Assembly: GCF_010389155.1 (NCBI RefSeq)
Contig: NC_057761.1
Location: 59,766,587-59,830,586 of the forward strand
Source: Erigeron canadensis
Lineage: Eukaryota > Streptophyta > Magnoliopsida > Asterales > Asteraceae
DNA length: 64,000 nt
Reading direction: 5' to 3'
Every line of letters begins with the position of its first letter. Position 1 is the stretch's first letter. Of the stretch, positions 18,705-31,216 are shown one piece after another. Below the pieces are notes generated by a model. That model made no database searches. It was not told the origin of the DNA and worked only from the letters and a program-made list of their open reading frames with translations. Made by a program: the position numbers and the translations under genes.

Positions 18705-19026
18705 CTGAAAACACAACACAACCGAATCCAACCGTCAAATCAATTACCGATAAGATCGTAGAGCAAACCCTAATCGATAATATACTACGCGTATTTGTAT
18801 AAATCTATCTATCTATCACTATATATATACAGATATGCTAGATACACACAGACGTACCTAAAATCTAAATCGTACTAATAACAATAAATATCGAAAATAA
18901 GATAAATCGTAAACCCTAGCTATATTCGCAGATATAGTAATGATTTGAAACAATAATAATAATAATAAATTATGTATTAATAATAATAGGAGAAAATCAG
19001 AGGAAATAAAAAAGGATGGGGCTTAC
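18705..19026 (-). other. SF3B1 5'UTR intron
   Basis: On the minus strand a donor AATAA|GTAAGC (19026) and an acceptor TTTTCAG (18705) bound a 322-bp intron in the leader. The next exon reaches the MDPED start within 21 bases. A leader intron in an otherwise intron-free coding gene is a common plant arrangement that can raise expression. Several AAACCCTA-type telo-box words lie in and just upstream of the intron (near 18763, 18912 and 19030). Confidence 0.75.
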
Positions 19027-19150
19027 TTATTAGGGTTTCTTTTTGAGATCGTCGTCCGACTGTGGAGAAAGAAAATCGATATGTGGATATATGATATAAA
19101 AACAGATGATAAAAGAGTTTGTGCGGTTTCAACCTTTAAGTCGGTTATGT
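19027..19150 (-). promoter_or_regulatory. SF3B1 leader exon and proximal promoter with telo-box
   Basis: The minus strand carries AAACCCTAA (19030-19038) directly before the leader intron donor. Telo-boxes are typical of plant genes for growth-linked housekeeping functions. The transcription start is probably in 19050-19110, but the sequence alone does not fix it. Confidence 0.45.
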
Positions 19151-22100
19151 ATGTATTTTCAGCTTTATATCATAACATTCCATTTAGTTATTTTCAACAA
19201 TATAAAAATCGCAAATGTGCGACAAAGGGGATTACATGGTAAATGCTTTATGTAAATCATATATATATTTTTAACTTTTAAGGCGGAAATTTTTTATTTG
19301 TCTAAATAATAAGTCTTAAAAGTGTTTTAAAAAAATAATAATAAATACGTGACAAAATCAATAGTTTAAATTAACAAAAATTAATAAACATAATTTTTTT
19401 TAATCGTATGCATCAAAACGCATTATAATATTTACTACATCATTTATATTCATGTAGAACATGTTTCGACTCCATAAGCTTAGTTGGATCTAAGCAATTA
19501 TCAAATGATCCTTATATTATTCTCCAACTCCTTTAGGTTAGCTTTTGAATTCAATTAGTTTCAATCATTTACACCCTATACAAAAATCTGATATGTCTTA
19601 AATTAAGAACTTTCTTTTATCATCATAAAATAAAAAAACATTTTTATGGACATCAAGTGATGTTTTTAAGTATAAAAATAGATGATTTAAAAAGAATAAA
19701 TACTTTTGCAAAATAATGTAAACAAAACATATCTATGATGATATATAAAAATTACACCACATAATAATATATTTTTATACTTAATACTTTTTAGTCAACT
19801 TCCATATCTTAAATACTAACTAAATATACTTATCTTACATATTTCATTTTATTAAATGTGACTCCTTAAAGTCAATAGCGAGTACATCTTGTCTTCGGAA
19901 TTGATTTGCTCAAGAAAAGGAATTGCTAGGCACACTGTATAAATTACTAAATGACTTCAATGCTCTTAATACCATTTTCACTAAACTCTCTCCCACTTAT
20001 AAACTTTGATTTTAATTTGGCATGGATATAGTTTAGTCCAAAAACTAAATATTTTAACCCCTCTATAACCCTTCTGACATTCATAGGCGTCGGTGGCTAT
20101 ATCACTGATTAAACAATTTCACTCCAACACTTGTAAGTAACAAAGTCATGAAGATTCTCATTATTTTATGTTTGTAACGTGAGATTTTTTTCAGTTTCTA
20201 CAAATCTTGCATATTAAGTATATTATTGTTTTATGAATAATTTTAGATTACTGGTTTATGAATGATTTATATACATTGTTATATATATAATAATAACTGT
20301 TGATTTATATGTTTTTTATTTGCTAGAATAAAGGTATCACAAAAAAACTTATAATTTTTTATTTTTTTTGTTAGTACAAATGCGTATGAACTTTTGTCAT
20401 AATCTAAAAAGTGAACTGTTGTGTTATATGTATATAATATATGTATAAATATAAATATATATATTAATCTCTTTCTATAATAAAACAAGGTTCTTTACTT
20501 AAAATCTTATTAAAATTTTGCCAAGTGACACCATCCCCCTTTATTCATAAATTATTTCATAAATTTCATAAATTCCCGTAAAACATATGACTAAAACTAA
20601 ATAAATCAGTTAGTTTTTTTATTTTTCCTTTTGTCTTACCATAAACATCGATTTCACACATTTTTAAAATCTATAATCAAAACAAAAGCATAGTGTGTGT
20701 GTGTGCGTGTTTATATATATATATATATATATTAATTCTGTTATTTTAGTGACATTTTTCGATGTTTATGTTTTTGTGTGTATTGTGTTTCGGTACCTAT
20801 CATTAGCCATATTTGTTATTTTGTTATAAGGAGAAAATCTTCAAGTTTAAGCCTCTGATCAATTCAAATGATTAATTTTGGTTGATATGATATGCGAATA
20901 AGGTGTTTGATAAAATGTCTACTGGAGAATCTCCAAGTCTAAGCCTTCAAACCTGAATTTGTTGTGGTTTATATCTTTCAATTATTGAATATAAATAATG
21001 GATGATGGGTGCCTACTTATTTTAGTGACATTTTTCAATTTTTATGTGTTTGTATGTATTGTGTTTCGGTATCTATTATTATCCATATATGATAGTATTT
21101 GGTACAAAATGAAATATATTCAGAAGATATTAATAAGATTGTATTTTTAACAGTTGTTAAGGTAATTGATGAGTGATCTTCAACCAGCTTCTCCTCACCT
21201 GTTGAGTAACCAGGTTAGTAATATTCATTGCATTGGTGTAAACTGAAATTTAATAAATTTTGATCAATTAGTCATGGATTGAAAAATGGAAATGAGGTAG
21301 TGGCACTATTTTCTTGACATTGTGCTAAAGTTCTCTTTTGTGGTTTATTTTGGTCGGCACCTTACTTAATGGATTGTTTATACAACTATTACAGATTTTT
21401 ATCATTGGATTTGAATAAACTCTTAGTTTATTTTTGTGACGAGTCTATGATTTAAATAAAGTTGAGGCTGATATCCCTTGTGAGAACGGTTCAAGCTATG
21501 TGGATGATTGAATGATACTTCATTGGCAAATAGGTTTGTTCAATAGGCTATTAAGTATGTTATGTGGGTTAAATGTTTCGGCTTTTGAAGTTGTAATAGG
21601 TATATAACAAGATCTTTGATTGCTTGGTAAACTAGGATTAATAGATGAATAACTTTTTAATGAAAAACAAAAAATGATGTACATAACTATGAGTTCATGT
21701 AATTACATGGTTATGCATCAACTGGCTTAGAAGGTATCTTTTGAAAGAGTGACAGTTTGCCATATTTGGGTATGCCTTCTAAACCTTTACTGAGTAAATA
21801 TGTGTATATTTTGAAGCCATTAATTCTAAAGAAAGATATGCAGATTATATTGTTATTGAATACTTGCCTACTCAAGACTGGACACAATACACTTGTGGAT
21901 TAAAAGTGACACAAACACTGCATAATCGTCTACTCTCAACTGTTAGAGAACATGTGTCTCATAATATCTCAATATTTCAAGACATTGTCAGGTAAACACA
22001 TAATATCTCATATTCATCAACCTTACTATCCTAGTTATTATCCCTTTCTAAAGAATGAAAGTTATGTAACAAGTATATATCATGCATTTTTTAGGGTTGC

Positions 22101-22524
22101 TGAAGATTAGGTGAAGTGATTCGAGTTTAAACACAGTTTCATGAAAAGAGAATAAGTACCTTAAAAAAGGACAATGAAGTTTGAGTTGTTAAGGGTTAAG
22201 TTTCTGTATTCAAAATGGGGATTTGTGGTAATGAAATGATGAATTCAAATTTTAATGTGAGTGAGTGAGGTGATTACATTGATGCATATTTGAGCTTTCC
22301 TTTATGAAGATAGGTTGGTTCAATATTCAAAAGTTGTCTCTTTATTTCATAAATCATTCTATTAGTTAACTTGAGCAAATCAGCCGCCCTTGTCTTCTAC
22401 TCTTCTACTATTATTTGCCTTGAGCAAATCAGCCGCCCTTGTCTTCTACTCTTCTACACTTCAATGAAAATTAGCCCCACTCCTTTTAAGATTTATTTTT
22501 CACTTTTGTTGCTATATATGCCAA
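19151..22524. other. AT-rich intergenic stretch with local duplications
   Basis: No gene is supportable. Features are a TG microsatellite and TA run near 20694-20733, an imperfect direct repeat (about 20741-20840 and 21016-21090, sharing TTTTAGTGACATTTTTC and GTATTGTGTTTCGGTA), and a 49-bp tandem duplication at 22370-22460. A short exon-like open segment at 21169-21213 (MSDLQPASPHLLSNQ before a GTTAGT donor) has no partner exons and is not called. Confidence 0.5.
22370..22467. repeat. 49-bp tandem duplication
   Basis: The segment CTTGAGCAAATCAGCCGCCC and what follows occurs at 22370 and again at 22419 with almost no change, so the duplication is recent. It lies just outside the 3' end of the Helitron that begins at 22525. 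Confidence 0.85.
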
Positions 22525-23464
22525 CTAGTGTTCAGGCCCGTTCATTGGACGGGTAGTCTCAAGCTATATAAATCTTATAATAATTGTGAATAAAAAGTGT
22601 ATTACCAATATCACAACTTAATGAATACGAAAGCTTAAGAAAAAACATATGAAAATTAACTCCATATAAATATTTATTTCAGTTTACCCTTTTTTTTCAA
22701 CTTTAGTTAAATAAAAAGAGAAACAAAAAGTGTAGAGTATAAAATATGAAAAATACATACCAATTCATCAACAAAGACCATCTCGAACGTTTTGATTTTC
22801 AGAAAAACAAAAAGTGAATGACCAATATCACAACTTAATCAATACGAAAGCTAAAGAAGAAACATATGAAAATTAATTCTACATAAATATTGATTCCAGT
22901 TTACCTTTTTTTTTTCAACTTTAGTTAAATTAAAAGATAAACAAAAAGTGTAGAGTATATAATTTCAAAAATACATATCAATTTATCAACAAAGACCATC
23001 TCGAACGTTTTGATTTTCTTCTTTTTGGCCGTAGGTTTTTTCTTAGGGTTGAGAATATATGAGGGTTTAAGAAGTCGTAATAAACCTATAATGGACAACA
23101 AATTAAATTAAAAGAGATAACAATAACAATAACATAAATATTCAGTGTTAAATAATAATAATAATGATTAAATATGAACAAAATATATAAATAAAAACCT
23201 TTTTGATAGTTGATCAGAGTTTTTTTTTTGCCGTAGGTTTTTTCTTAAGGTTGAGAACATGTGAGGGTTTTTTTCAAGGTGGTATATATATAGATAATAA
23301 TAATAAAGATTTTTTATAAGATTTTTTATCAAAGGTTAGCAATTTTTATTTAACAAATATTAAAAAAATAGAAGATTAATAAGGAAAGAGTATTAGGCTA
23401 AATGAGGGCGATTAGGGGTGCTAAGTGTACCCCCAACCCCCTCTTTTAATTATATTATTATGGA
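22525..23464 (-). mobile_element. Non-autonomous Helitron, same family as 3326-6063
   Basis: On the minus strand the element starts near 23464 with TCCATAATAATATAATT. It ends with the hairpin CCCGTCCAATGAACGGG, a nine-base spacer and CTAG followed by T at 22525. Both ends match the longer Helitron at 3326-6063, including a block near the 5' end with GGGGTACACTTAGCACCCC. Inside, two copies of the RPA-like coding segment (words matching CCATCTCGAACGTTTTGATT) lie near 22761 and 22980, so the element is itself a duplicated and deleted derivative. No open frame survives. Confidence 0.75.
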
Positions 23465-24002
23465 AAAGATAGATAGATATGCCATTCCGGCATTCCCTTT
23501 TTAGTGTTTACTAAAATTATCATAGATTATTAATGTCTATGAATAGTCAGAAACTCAGAAAAACGAATTTCTTTTGCCTATGAATAGTCAAAATCGTACT
23601 TTGATGTGAATTTGTTTTTGGTATTCAGAAAAGAAAGAAAAAAATGTCCATGATCGAAAAAGTAACACAATAACATTAATGAAAAAGAGTGACGCGCTGC
23701 GAATATCGGAATCAAATTCGTGGTGTTTATTATGTTGTTGTGCCAACATATTTAGTATCACATAAATTGTAAAGGATGTCATGTCACCAATATCTTAATG
23801 TTCCAAGTTATTGTCAAATAGTCAACACAGCTTTCATTGATAATCCAAGTTTATGAGCGAATAGCCAAATTTAACTTATAACAAATAAATCTACTCAACA
23901 AATACTAGTCTCAACTACATATCCCTTTATCACTAAGTTGCTTCTACTTACATGTATGATCTGATCAAAATTCAATCGCCAATGGTGATTTGTGTGTGTG
24001 TA
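23465..24002. other. Intergenic, downstream of the plastid zinc-finger gene
   Basis: AT-rich sequence with no recognisable gene. It holds the 3'UTR of the minus-strand gene that ends at 24003. The 64-residue minus open frame at 23588-23782 has no family features. Confidence 0.5.
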
Positions 24003-26403
24003 TTATGCAGCAGAACCGACTCCTGTTCCTTCACACACATCACATGTTATATGACCATGGCCTTCACAATACGGACACTTTGTGTCTTCACCTACCCACT
24101 CCAGAAACTGCACCAAAACGCAATATTAAGTAGCAAAGTGTAATCAAAGGTTCCTTACTGGCTCAAAAAGAAGGTTTAAGTACAGGCTAACCTGTGGCTC
24201 TATGTTTGGTTCACCGGTTCCATCACATTCTGCAACAAAATAACGTGTTATATAACATCATCATAAAGGAGCAACTAAATGAATTAAGTCAGGAGGTGCT
24301 GGGATGAATGTTTAAAGTGATTATAGAGACCTAAAATTGCAATAATTATCTCTGGGTATTTGAAAAAACTATTAAGGATTATGATTTCTGATTCCTGGGG
24401 TCAAAATAATGACATTTGGAGAAGTACATAAACAATTACACAAAAACCGATAACAAATCAAACAAAATGTAAATGTTCTATATCTGGATTATCTAACTCT
24501 GATACTTCAAGTACCAATAACTACTTTCAAATATGGACACATCTGTAAACGAAGGTACTAAACCATGTAAACGAAGGTACTAAACCATGTAACGTTTCTT
24601 CAGAAAGTTTGTTCAGAAAATTTTGAAACGAAAACCTTCATACGGATCAAGTAAATTATGGTAAGTGTAAATACGTCAACAACCAGAATAAGAAACCTCA
24701 CCTAAGCACAATAAATGGCCCACTCCACGACATGTAATGCACTTTGTTGTCACAACACCTTTGCTATCTGTTTGAGTTTGATTTTGACCATTTCGATTCT
24801 TCAGCCGGGAGGCATCTTCCCATCGGTTTTCTCCAAGAAGATAGACTCGATTATCAGACTCGTAAGGTTCTGGATCTTCTTTCACAAAACTTGAAGGAAT
24901 TTCTGGTGCTTTTGTGACAGAAGTTGCAGCGGTTCCATTTGCACCCTCCTAAAACAACGATAAAATGTCACACCAACCTTTATGGTATTTCTTTCAGGTG
25001 GCAATTTTGACCCCATTTATATATGAATGGGCTGGATTTGGGTTACGTTTGATCCCTAACAAGTCAAATGGCTTAACCTAACAGGCTTTAGCTGAAAAGG
25101 GAGTGGGACAAATAGGTCAAATGGCTCAAAAAGGGTTAAAAGTGATCCAAAATGTATACAAGCTTATAAATCACTCTATTAAAAAAAATGAGACTAGTAA
25201 TGCAATAATATAGTTTTGGTGATATACTTTAACACATTAACAATCAATAAAATTTAAAAGAAAGAAAACATTGCCTGTTTTGACCCATACTAAAATTTAC
25301 CCATTTCCATTTGTTCCATATAGATTTCCTTGGTATCAAGTTTGAAGATATATATGCAATCACCATGGAACTGGAAGTCTTGTCTTGTTGCTCCATAAAC
25401 AATCTTTCAAGAAGCTCGGCCGTCATCACTCCGGTTTCTGGCACACCAACGGAAGACTGGCAAACACAAATTACCTAAGTAAATTAACAGATATGCTAAT
25501 AAAAGACAAGGGTACAAAAAAAGTACATAATGCCTACCTGCCATGTTTTTACGGCTCTCTCTGTACCACTTGCGAAGCTAGAAAACTCCTCATCTTCCTC
25601 GCCACAATAAAATCCTAGTTTTAGCAAAGCCTCCTATAAAACCAGCAATGAACACGTTAACCAACATATTATTCTGAGGTAACTCATCGACCAAGAGGCT
25701 GTGGGCTCTAGTCCAATGGCTGTGCACAATAACATTAACTTGAAGAGGAACACAAATTATATACTCTATAAAGAATGTTTATATAGTCTTAAAAAAAAAA
25801 AAACACGCAAAATTAAAGTAGGAGCATTACTTGCAGCATTTGAACTTGATCACCTTCTGATCCAACTCTCAACATTGTCCACTTTTTGTTATTATTAATA
25901 ATCACCTCCTGCTTGTTGATTTCCTGAACCTCCTCTGCCTTCACCTCATCCACAATTCTAACCACTTCCTCAATCGCAGCTGTCTCGACAACCAACGGGG
26001 AAGCACTCGACCCGGTGTCCGCAATCTGACCCACCTCTTTCTTCAACACTCTCAGCAACTTCCCCACACTATCATTACTTGCTCCTACATTTTTCAGGTC
26101 TTCTATTTGTAGCTTCAACTCATGAATTTGACTCAAAAGTGATTGTCTCTCACTCTCCCACCGTCGTTCCTCTCTAATCCACCGCTGCTCCTCCCTCAAC
26201 CACCGCTGCTCTTCCCTCAGCCACCTGCTCTCTTCCCGCTCTTCACTATTGCTTTTGTTGAACGCGAAGCAAATGTGTGATGACGTGGATTTACTGGAAA
26301 CTAAATGGTAATTATTGATATTAAATAGTGAAGGTGTTCTTTTGTGGTGCCAAGGGATATGAAGAAGAGTGTTGAAACTGGTTAGTGGTATGGAAGATGA
26401 CAT
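24003..26403 (-). CDS. Plastid DnaJ-type zinc-finger protein with PG-binding-like domain
   Basis: Six exons read on the minus strand: 26403-25831, 25633-25538, 25456-25364, 24948-24702, 24229-24192, 24107-24003. They join in frame to 383 aa. The N-terminus (about 45 residues, rich in Ser/Thr and basic residues, few acids) looks like a chloroplast transit peptide. Residues 58-105 form a charged coiled coil with three to four tandem RW(L/I)REE(Q/R) units. Residues about 183-245 match a peptidoglycan-binding-like domain (LRVGSEGDQVQMLQEALLKLGFY, ending TGVMTAELLERLF). Residues 324-378 carry four CxxCxGxG motifs (CITCRGVG, CLECDGTG, CPYCEGHG, CDVCEGTG), the zinc-binding module of DnaJ, BSD2, LQY1 and OR proteins; no J domain is present. 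An exon boundary splits the second finger motif. A role in plastid protein folding or complex assembly is inferred. The start at 26403 is preferred to an upstream Met (26451) because the transit peptide then starts MSSS. Confidence 0.85.
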
Positions 26404-26880
26404 TCCTTCCTCTCTTTTTTTTTTTTTTTCAGAGAACAACCATATATACACTCAAATTCTCACACACACACACAACGAATTGATAACAAAAAAAAATAAA
26501 TTGATAATTAAAATTGGAGGGAGAAATTGAGATAATTTTTGTTTTAATATTTTTGTGTAGATATTTTGTGGTGAACAAGCCACGCCGAGTGACGGATATG
26601 TGATAGATAATTTTTAGATGGATGGAATGGACCTAAATTGCGCCGTCCGTTTGCCTACTTTCCCTAATATGCGCATGTCAACCATTTTTTTTTTTTAATT
26701 AATGTGAAATACAAACCCTGCAGAAAAATGATGAGGAAATAAGCCGTAAAAGAAAATCGTAGAAGGCCATTTATTGAATCCATCAGATGCAAATTGTAAA
26801 ATGGGTTTGTGATTAGGCTAATTTTTTTAAAAAATATATCATTCCCCTAATTATTTTAAAACTTAATTATATGATAATTA
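26404..26880. other. Upstream flank of the plastid zinc-finger gene
   Basis: The presumed promoter and leader for the minus-strand gene. It contains a CT/CA-rich tract (26455-26475) and otherwise AT-rich DNA. No other gene is seen. Confidence 0.4.
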
Positions 26881-27180
26881 ATTAAGATTTTGAAATCATA
26901 TTATCTCTTTTCTATATTTACTAATTTAAACATGTTAACGTATTAAATTTACCTATAATACCCTTAATAAAATAAATTACAACATAGATCCTCAAACCTT
27001 TAAAGAACCATATTAATCCATTTTACATCAATTAATTTACATACACCACCACGCCACCACCACCGTCATCGCCGCCACCACTGCCTCCATCACATACTTT
27101 CGTCGCTACCACCATCACCATTGCATCGCTCAGACTTCCGTCTAATCAAACAAAATAATACTCTAATAAATCAACCTAAC
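26881..27180 (+). repeat. Dispersed repeat related to 1104-1374
   Basis: Words such as ACTAATTTAAACATG, AAAATAAATTACAACATAGAT and the CCACCACC/CATCACCATTGCATCGC tract match the element at 1104-1374 in order and orientation. The right part ends CGTCTAATC, again Helitron-like. The left end is degraded. It is a decayed second copy of that family. Confidence 0.5.
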
Positions 27181-27423
27181 AAATCAGCATAAGGTCTTCA
27201 TAATATAACAAGTGTAATCCATTATTCTTTCTTCTAAATTTTTTCTTATGATAATACCAAGTATCATCATCATGTGTTAGGTAAATATTAAGTTGATTTT
27301 TTAGATTGATTCATTATTTTCCAATCAAATATCATGATCAATTTGTTAAAAGAAATAATAAACAGATTTTATTTTATATATATATAGATTTTTCTTATTT
27401 TGAAAACCATTTTTTTTTGTTAA

Positions 27424-27690
27424 GCATCATGAAACTCTCAAATTATGTATTGGATCACATGTTTTTTTTTTCATTCACATGTGAAATGATATTTAAAAAA
27501 CCTTTAGAATAACGTTTTGTGAACTTGTGAATGAATATGTTCACGTTTTCGTTCACATGTTAACAAATTGGTATTTATAAGGTTTTGAAAAAAACTTTCT
27601 TTTGCAACATATTTTTTTATAACGTTTCACATGTGAATGAACAAAACAAAATATGTGATCCAATACATAATTTAAGAGTTCTCAAGGTTC
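27424..27690. repeat. Fold-back inverted repeat
   Basis: The left arm at about 27424-27489 (CTCAAATTATGTATTGGATC inside it) is repeated in reverse complement at about 27622-27690 (GATCCAATACATAATTTAAG), with TTTCACATGTGAATGAA in the matching place. The loop of about 130 bp is AT-rich. This looks like a MITE-type fold-back element or an inverted duplication. It has no coding capacity. Confidence 0.65.
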
Positions 27691-30394
27691 TTACAAAAAA
27701 AAGTTCTCAAAATAAGGGTCTTATATCACTTATGCGTCCAAAAATCAAACCATTGTTTTTGTTTCCTTACGAGCAAAAACCATAAAGTCATTTTTACTAA
27801 TTGGACCATGGTTTTGTATCGATTTGTTATGATTTTATTAACTTTCATGTTGTTAGTTGTTGTTGTTTTTAATATTTGGTGTGGTTATGCCCCCTCTGAC
27901 CTTTGGGAAACAAATCTAATTTGGAATCGACTCCTTGTAGATTAATTGTCATCGTCACTCTATGATATTACATTTTACATGCATTTAAAATTTTGGAAAA
28001 TGGGTAATTTTTGAACAAGATATATGCAAAGTATATTCAAGTCGAGTTTTAGGACATTACGAATGCAAACGTATATATATGACAAAGGTGTCTCCAACAC
28101 TCACTCATTATAATTGATAAAAAGGTGGCAATCACAAAGAGAGGTAAAAGTACGTACCAGGCTTTTCTTGGCAATGTGTCTGAGCTTTTACAGTTTTACT
28201 AGACGTCTGGACGACGAGCTCATAGTGGAGAAAAGGAGCTTCCAATCTTTTTCATATAGTAACAACGGGTCTAGAATATATTGTCTTAACTGGTCCATAT
28301 TATATAATTTTCTTACCCAATATCTAATAGGAAAAAAAACCCCATTAATTTGTCAGAAGACCTAGTAAGAGGAAGACTCCTATTAATTCGCCTGAAGATA
28401 TGACAACTAATAAAAGTCAACCTGGTCCGGCCTTCATTAAAAGAATTTTCCTTTGTCACTTGGATATTAACCCAACGATAGCCTATTGATAACTGGACTT
28501 GTATAAAAGTAAAAACAAATGATTAATTGTATAAAATATCAAATAAAGCTTATGGAAATTGGTAAAACAAAAACTGAAAAGAAAAAGTATGTAAGGCCTC
28601 TCCTTACAATAGCGTCCCCCATGCGTCCCCAATTGCCAAGACTCCAGACACTATAGGCAACAAGCTTCGGGCGCTCGCGTCTTGGAGCCAGAGTCCTCGT
28701 GTGGACTACGAAGGACGACCGATGGTGGGACACGCGAAGAGCGGATGTGAGTTAAAAAAAATCTTTTTTTTTTTGTTTTATGTATTGTAAGTCCTGAGGA
28801 AGCTTGTCTTATAGTCAGGGGGAGTCCTGAGAGGAGGCATGCTGACGTGGTAGTGAAGATTCTGGAGGACTCTAGTCCTTAGACCATTCGTAACCGTTCA
28901 CCTTTTCACCTACACTTTTTCTTGCCACGTCAGCATTACCTACTCATTTCTTTCACCTTCTATTTTTCCCTTTAACTATTTACCTATCATTTGATCTCCA
29001 CTCTTATATAATTAAAAACACATTTTTTATTAATATTTTATTTAGAGTAAATAAAAATACAATAACATAGTGTTTTTAACAAGTTAAAAAAAAATACAAT
29101 CCCATTATCCTAATCTAAATAAGACAATAAAAAAAAAGACATAACAAGTTAAGAAAAATAAGAACTATAATACTCCGTATGTTTTTAATTTTACTGTGAG
29201 AAATAGTGTTTTTTTTTATAAATAAACCAAACATCCATTCAAATATGAAGTATATATATACTGTGAACTTGCAAAGTATATATACCATGAACTTGCAAAG
29301 TGTATACATATCGTATTATATTTTATGAAAAATGATTTATCAACCTAATGATTAATCTAATAATATGATGATGACATTTGGCATAATTAAAGGAAATATT
29401 TGGAGAGAATATGAGTGGATTACACATGTTAAGTAATAAAAGAATTAGATTGATTTGTTAGGTTGATATATCATTTATATTCAATCACAAGACAAATAAA
29501 TTCACATGGATGGCAAAGTATATGAGAATTCTCGTCAACTTCCTGACAATGGCCCTACAAATGAGTCGGTGATCATATTCACCGGTATATTATCACTGGG
29601 CCTCTTCACCTATATGTAATAATAGTTCGCTGCTTACATGGCCATTATCACCTAGCAAGTTAACCGACCTTTTACAATCGGTCTTATAAGCACATGTCTA
29701 ATCATCTAATGCTGTTATTTTTTTTTTTATGGATTTGAGCCTTAATACTTTCAACGCCATATGGAAGATACTAAGATGTGTGATTTGGTATTGTACCAAA
29801 AATTACACTAAGTTTCCAAGGTTAGATCTAAGTAATTAAGTTAAACAAAATGCATTTTCAAATTTCAATCTATACTGGATTAGTGGATTACTGATAACAC
29901 AATTTTTATATAAATTTTAAGACGATGGCCAGAACTTTAGAAAAGAAAACGTACGTCAATTTTATTTTAACATTTGAATCTCCTAAACTCCTTACTAATA
30001 GTAAACGCATCCGTCCGTTTTACTATAAAATAAACAAAAGTATTTAAAACATCAAAACCATGACCAAAGTACCAAACCAAACACTCTATCTTCTTTAATT
30101 TATGCTCTCACTTCGACCATCTTTCTACTTTAATTCAACTACCATCGCCACACACTGCCACACTGGATGCAAAGCTTGTTTTTAAATTAGATAGAATTGC
30201 ATCAAACGTTTAATTCTCCCTTTAAAATATGTTTCACAGTAAAACATGATAATATTTGTTCGAATGTTGCCAATTGTAGTCCTTAAACTTATAGTTAGAA
30301 CTAAAAACACAAAAAAGTATTGTACATATGAGTTGATAATTTATTTTTTTAATGTACGGTTATTATTTATCAGGCCACATACCCCGACCACGGA
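27691..30394. other. Intergenic stretch
   Basis: No gene is supportable. A GC-richer island at about 28590-28900 (repeated AAGTCCTGAGGA and ACCATTCGTAACC-type words, with GACGTGG and its inverse CCACGTC) looks like MITE debris but has no clean termini. The rest is AT-rich, with short open frames that match nothing. Confidence 0.45.
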
Positions 30395-30627
30395 ATATTC
30401 TGTAACCCGACCACCCTCTTTAGGAGTGACAGTCGCTCCTAAAGGGTCGATACATTTATTGCTCGCGGATACCTATGCATATACCCGTTGGACCGTTGAC
30501 CCGTCAAACCCCCTCTTTAGGAGCGACAGTCGCTCCTAAAGGGGTGCATCGAATAAATAAAACCCGATCCATCCCCCTGCTTCTTCATCAGTCTTCTCCA
30601 TTCCAATCTCCCTTTCTCTTCTCCATT

Positions 30628-30875
30628 CCAACCGATCCAACCCCCCTCTCCCCCATATTTTCCGGCCAAGATATTCCGGTGAGGCTTTAGGAGCGACACA
30701 GTTTTTCAGTAAGGCTTTAGGAGCGACCCGTCGTTACCCCTTTCGTAAACCCCAACCGATCCAACCCCCCTCTCCCCCATATTTTCCGGCCAAGATATTC
30801 CGGTGAGGCTTTAGGAGCGACCCAGTTTTTCAGTGAGGCTTTAGGAGCGACTCGTCGTTACCCCTTTCGTAAACC
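30628..30875. repeat. 124-bp tandem duplication
   Basis: Two adjacent copies begin at 30628 and 30752 (ACCGATCCAACCCCCCTCTC shared), with identical order of a CCGGCCAAGATATTCCGG segment and two AGGAGCGAC half-sites per copy. Only a few bases differ. The duplication therefore doubles the number of half-sites at the left end of the transposon. Confidence 0.9.
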
Positions 30876-31216
30876 CAACGTTGAAGTAAGTTTTTTTTTT
30901 TTTTTATTTCGTATCTATTAATTTGCTATATAGTATATGTATTAGTCTGATGTTATTCTTGTTATGCACAGATGTATTAGGATCGATCTTATATGCCCAT
31001 AGATTTAACGTATTGTATACGCCCATAGATTTAATGTATTGTTGTTCTTGTGTTCTTGTTGTTGTTCTTGTTTTTGTTATGTAAAAATGTTTGTAAAAAA
31101 GTGTAAAAAATATAAAATGTAAAAAAAGTGTATTACATAGTATATAAAAAATATATTTAAAAAAAAGTTTATAAAAGTTTGTACTAGAAAATGTTTGTAT
31201 TAGAAAATATAAAAAT

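Noticed and set aside
18684..18731. In-frame Met upstream of the SF3B1 start
   Set aside because: It lies inside the 5'UTR intron; the acceptor at 18705 separates it from the coding exon, and known SF3B1 proteins begin at MDPE.
21169..21213. Exon-like segment followed by a GTTAGT donor
   Set aside because: No neighbouring exons in frame and no protein match recognised.
25681..25740. Possible SINE in intron 1 of the plastid zinc-finger gene
   Set aside because: Only a weak B-box-like word; no A box or tail could be placed.
28590..28900. Possible MITE with GC-rich body
   Set aside because: Inverted words are present, but no consistent termini or target duplication could be found by eye.
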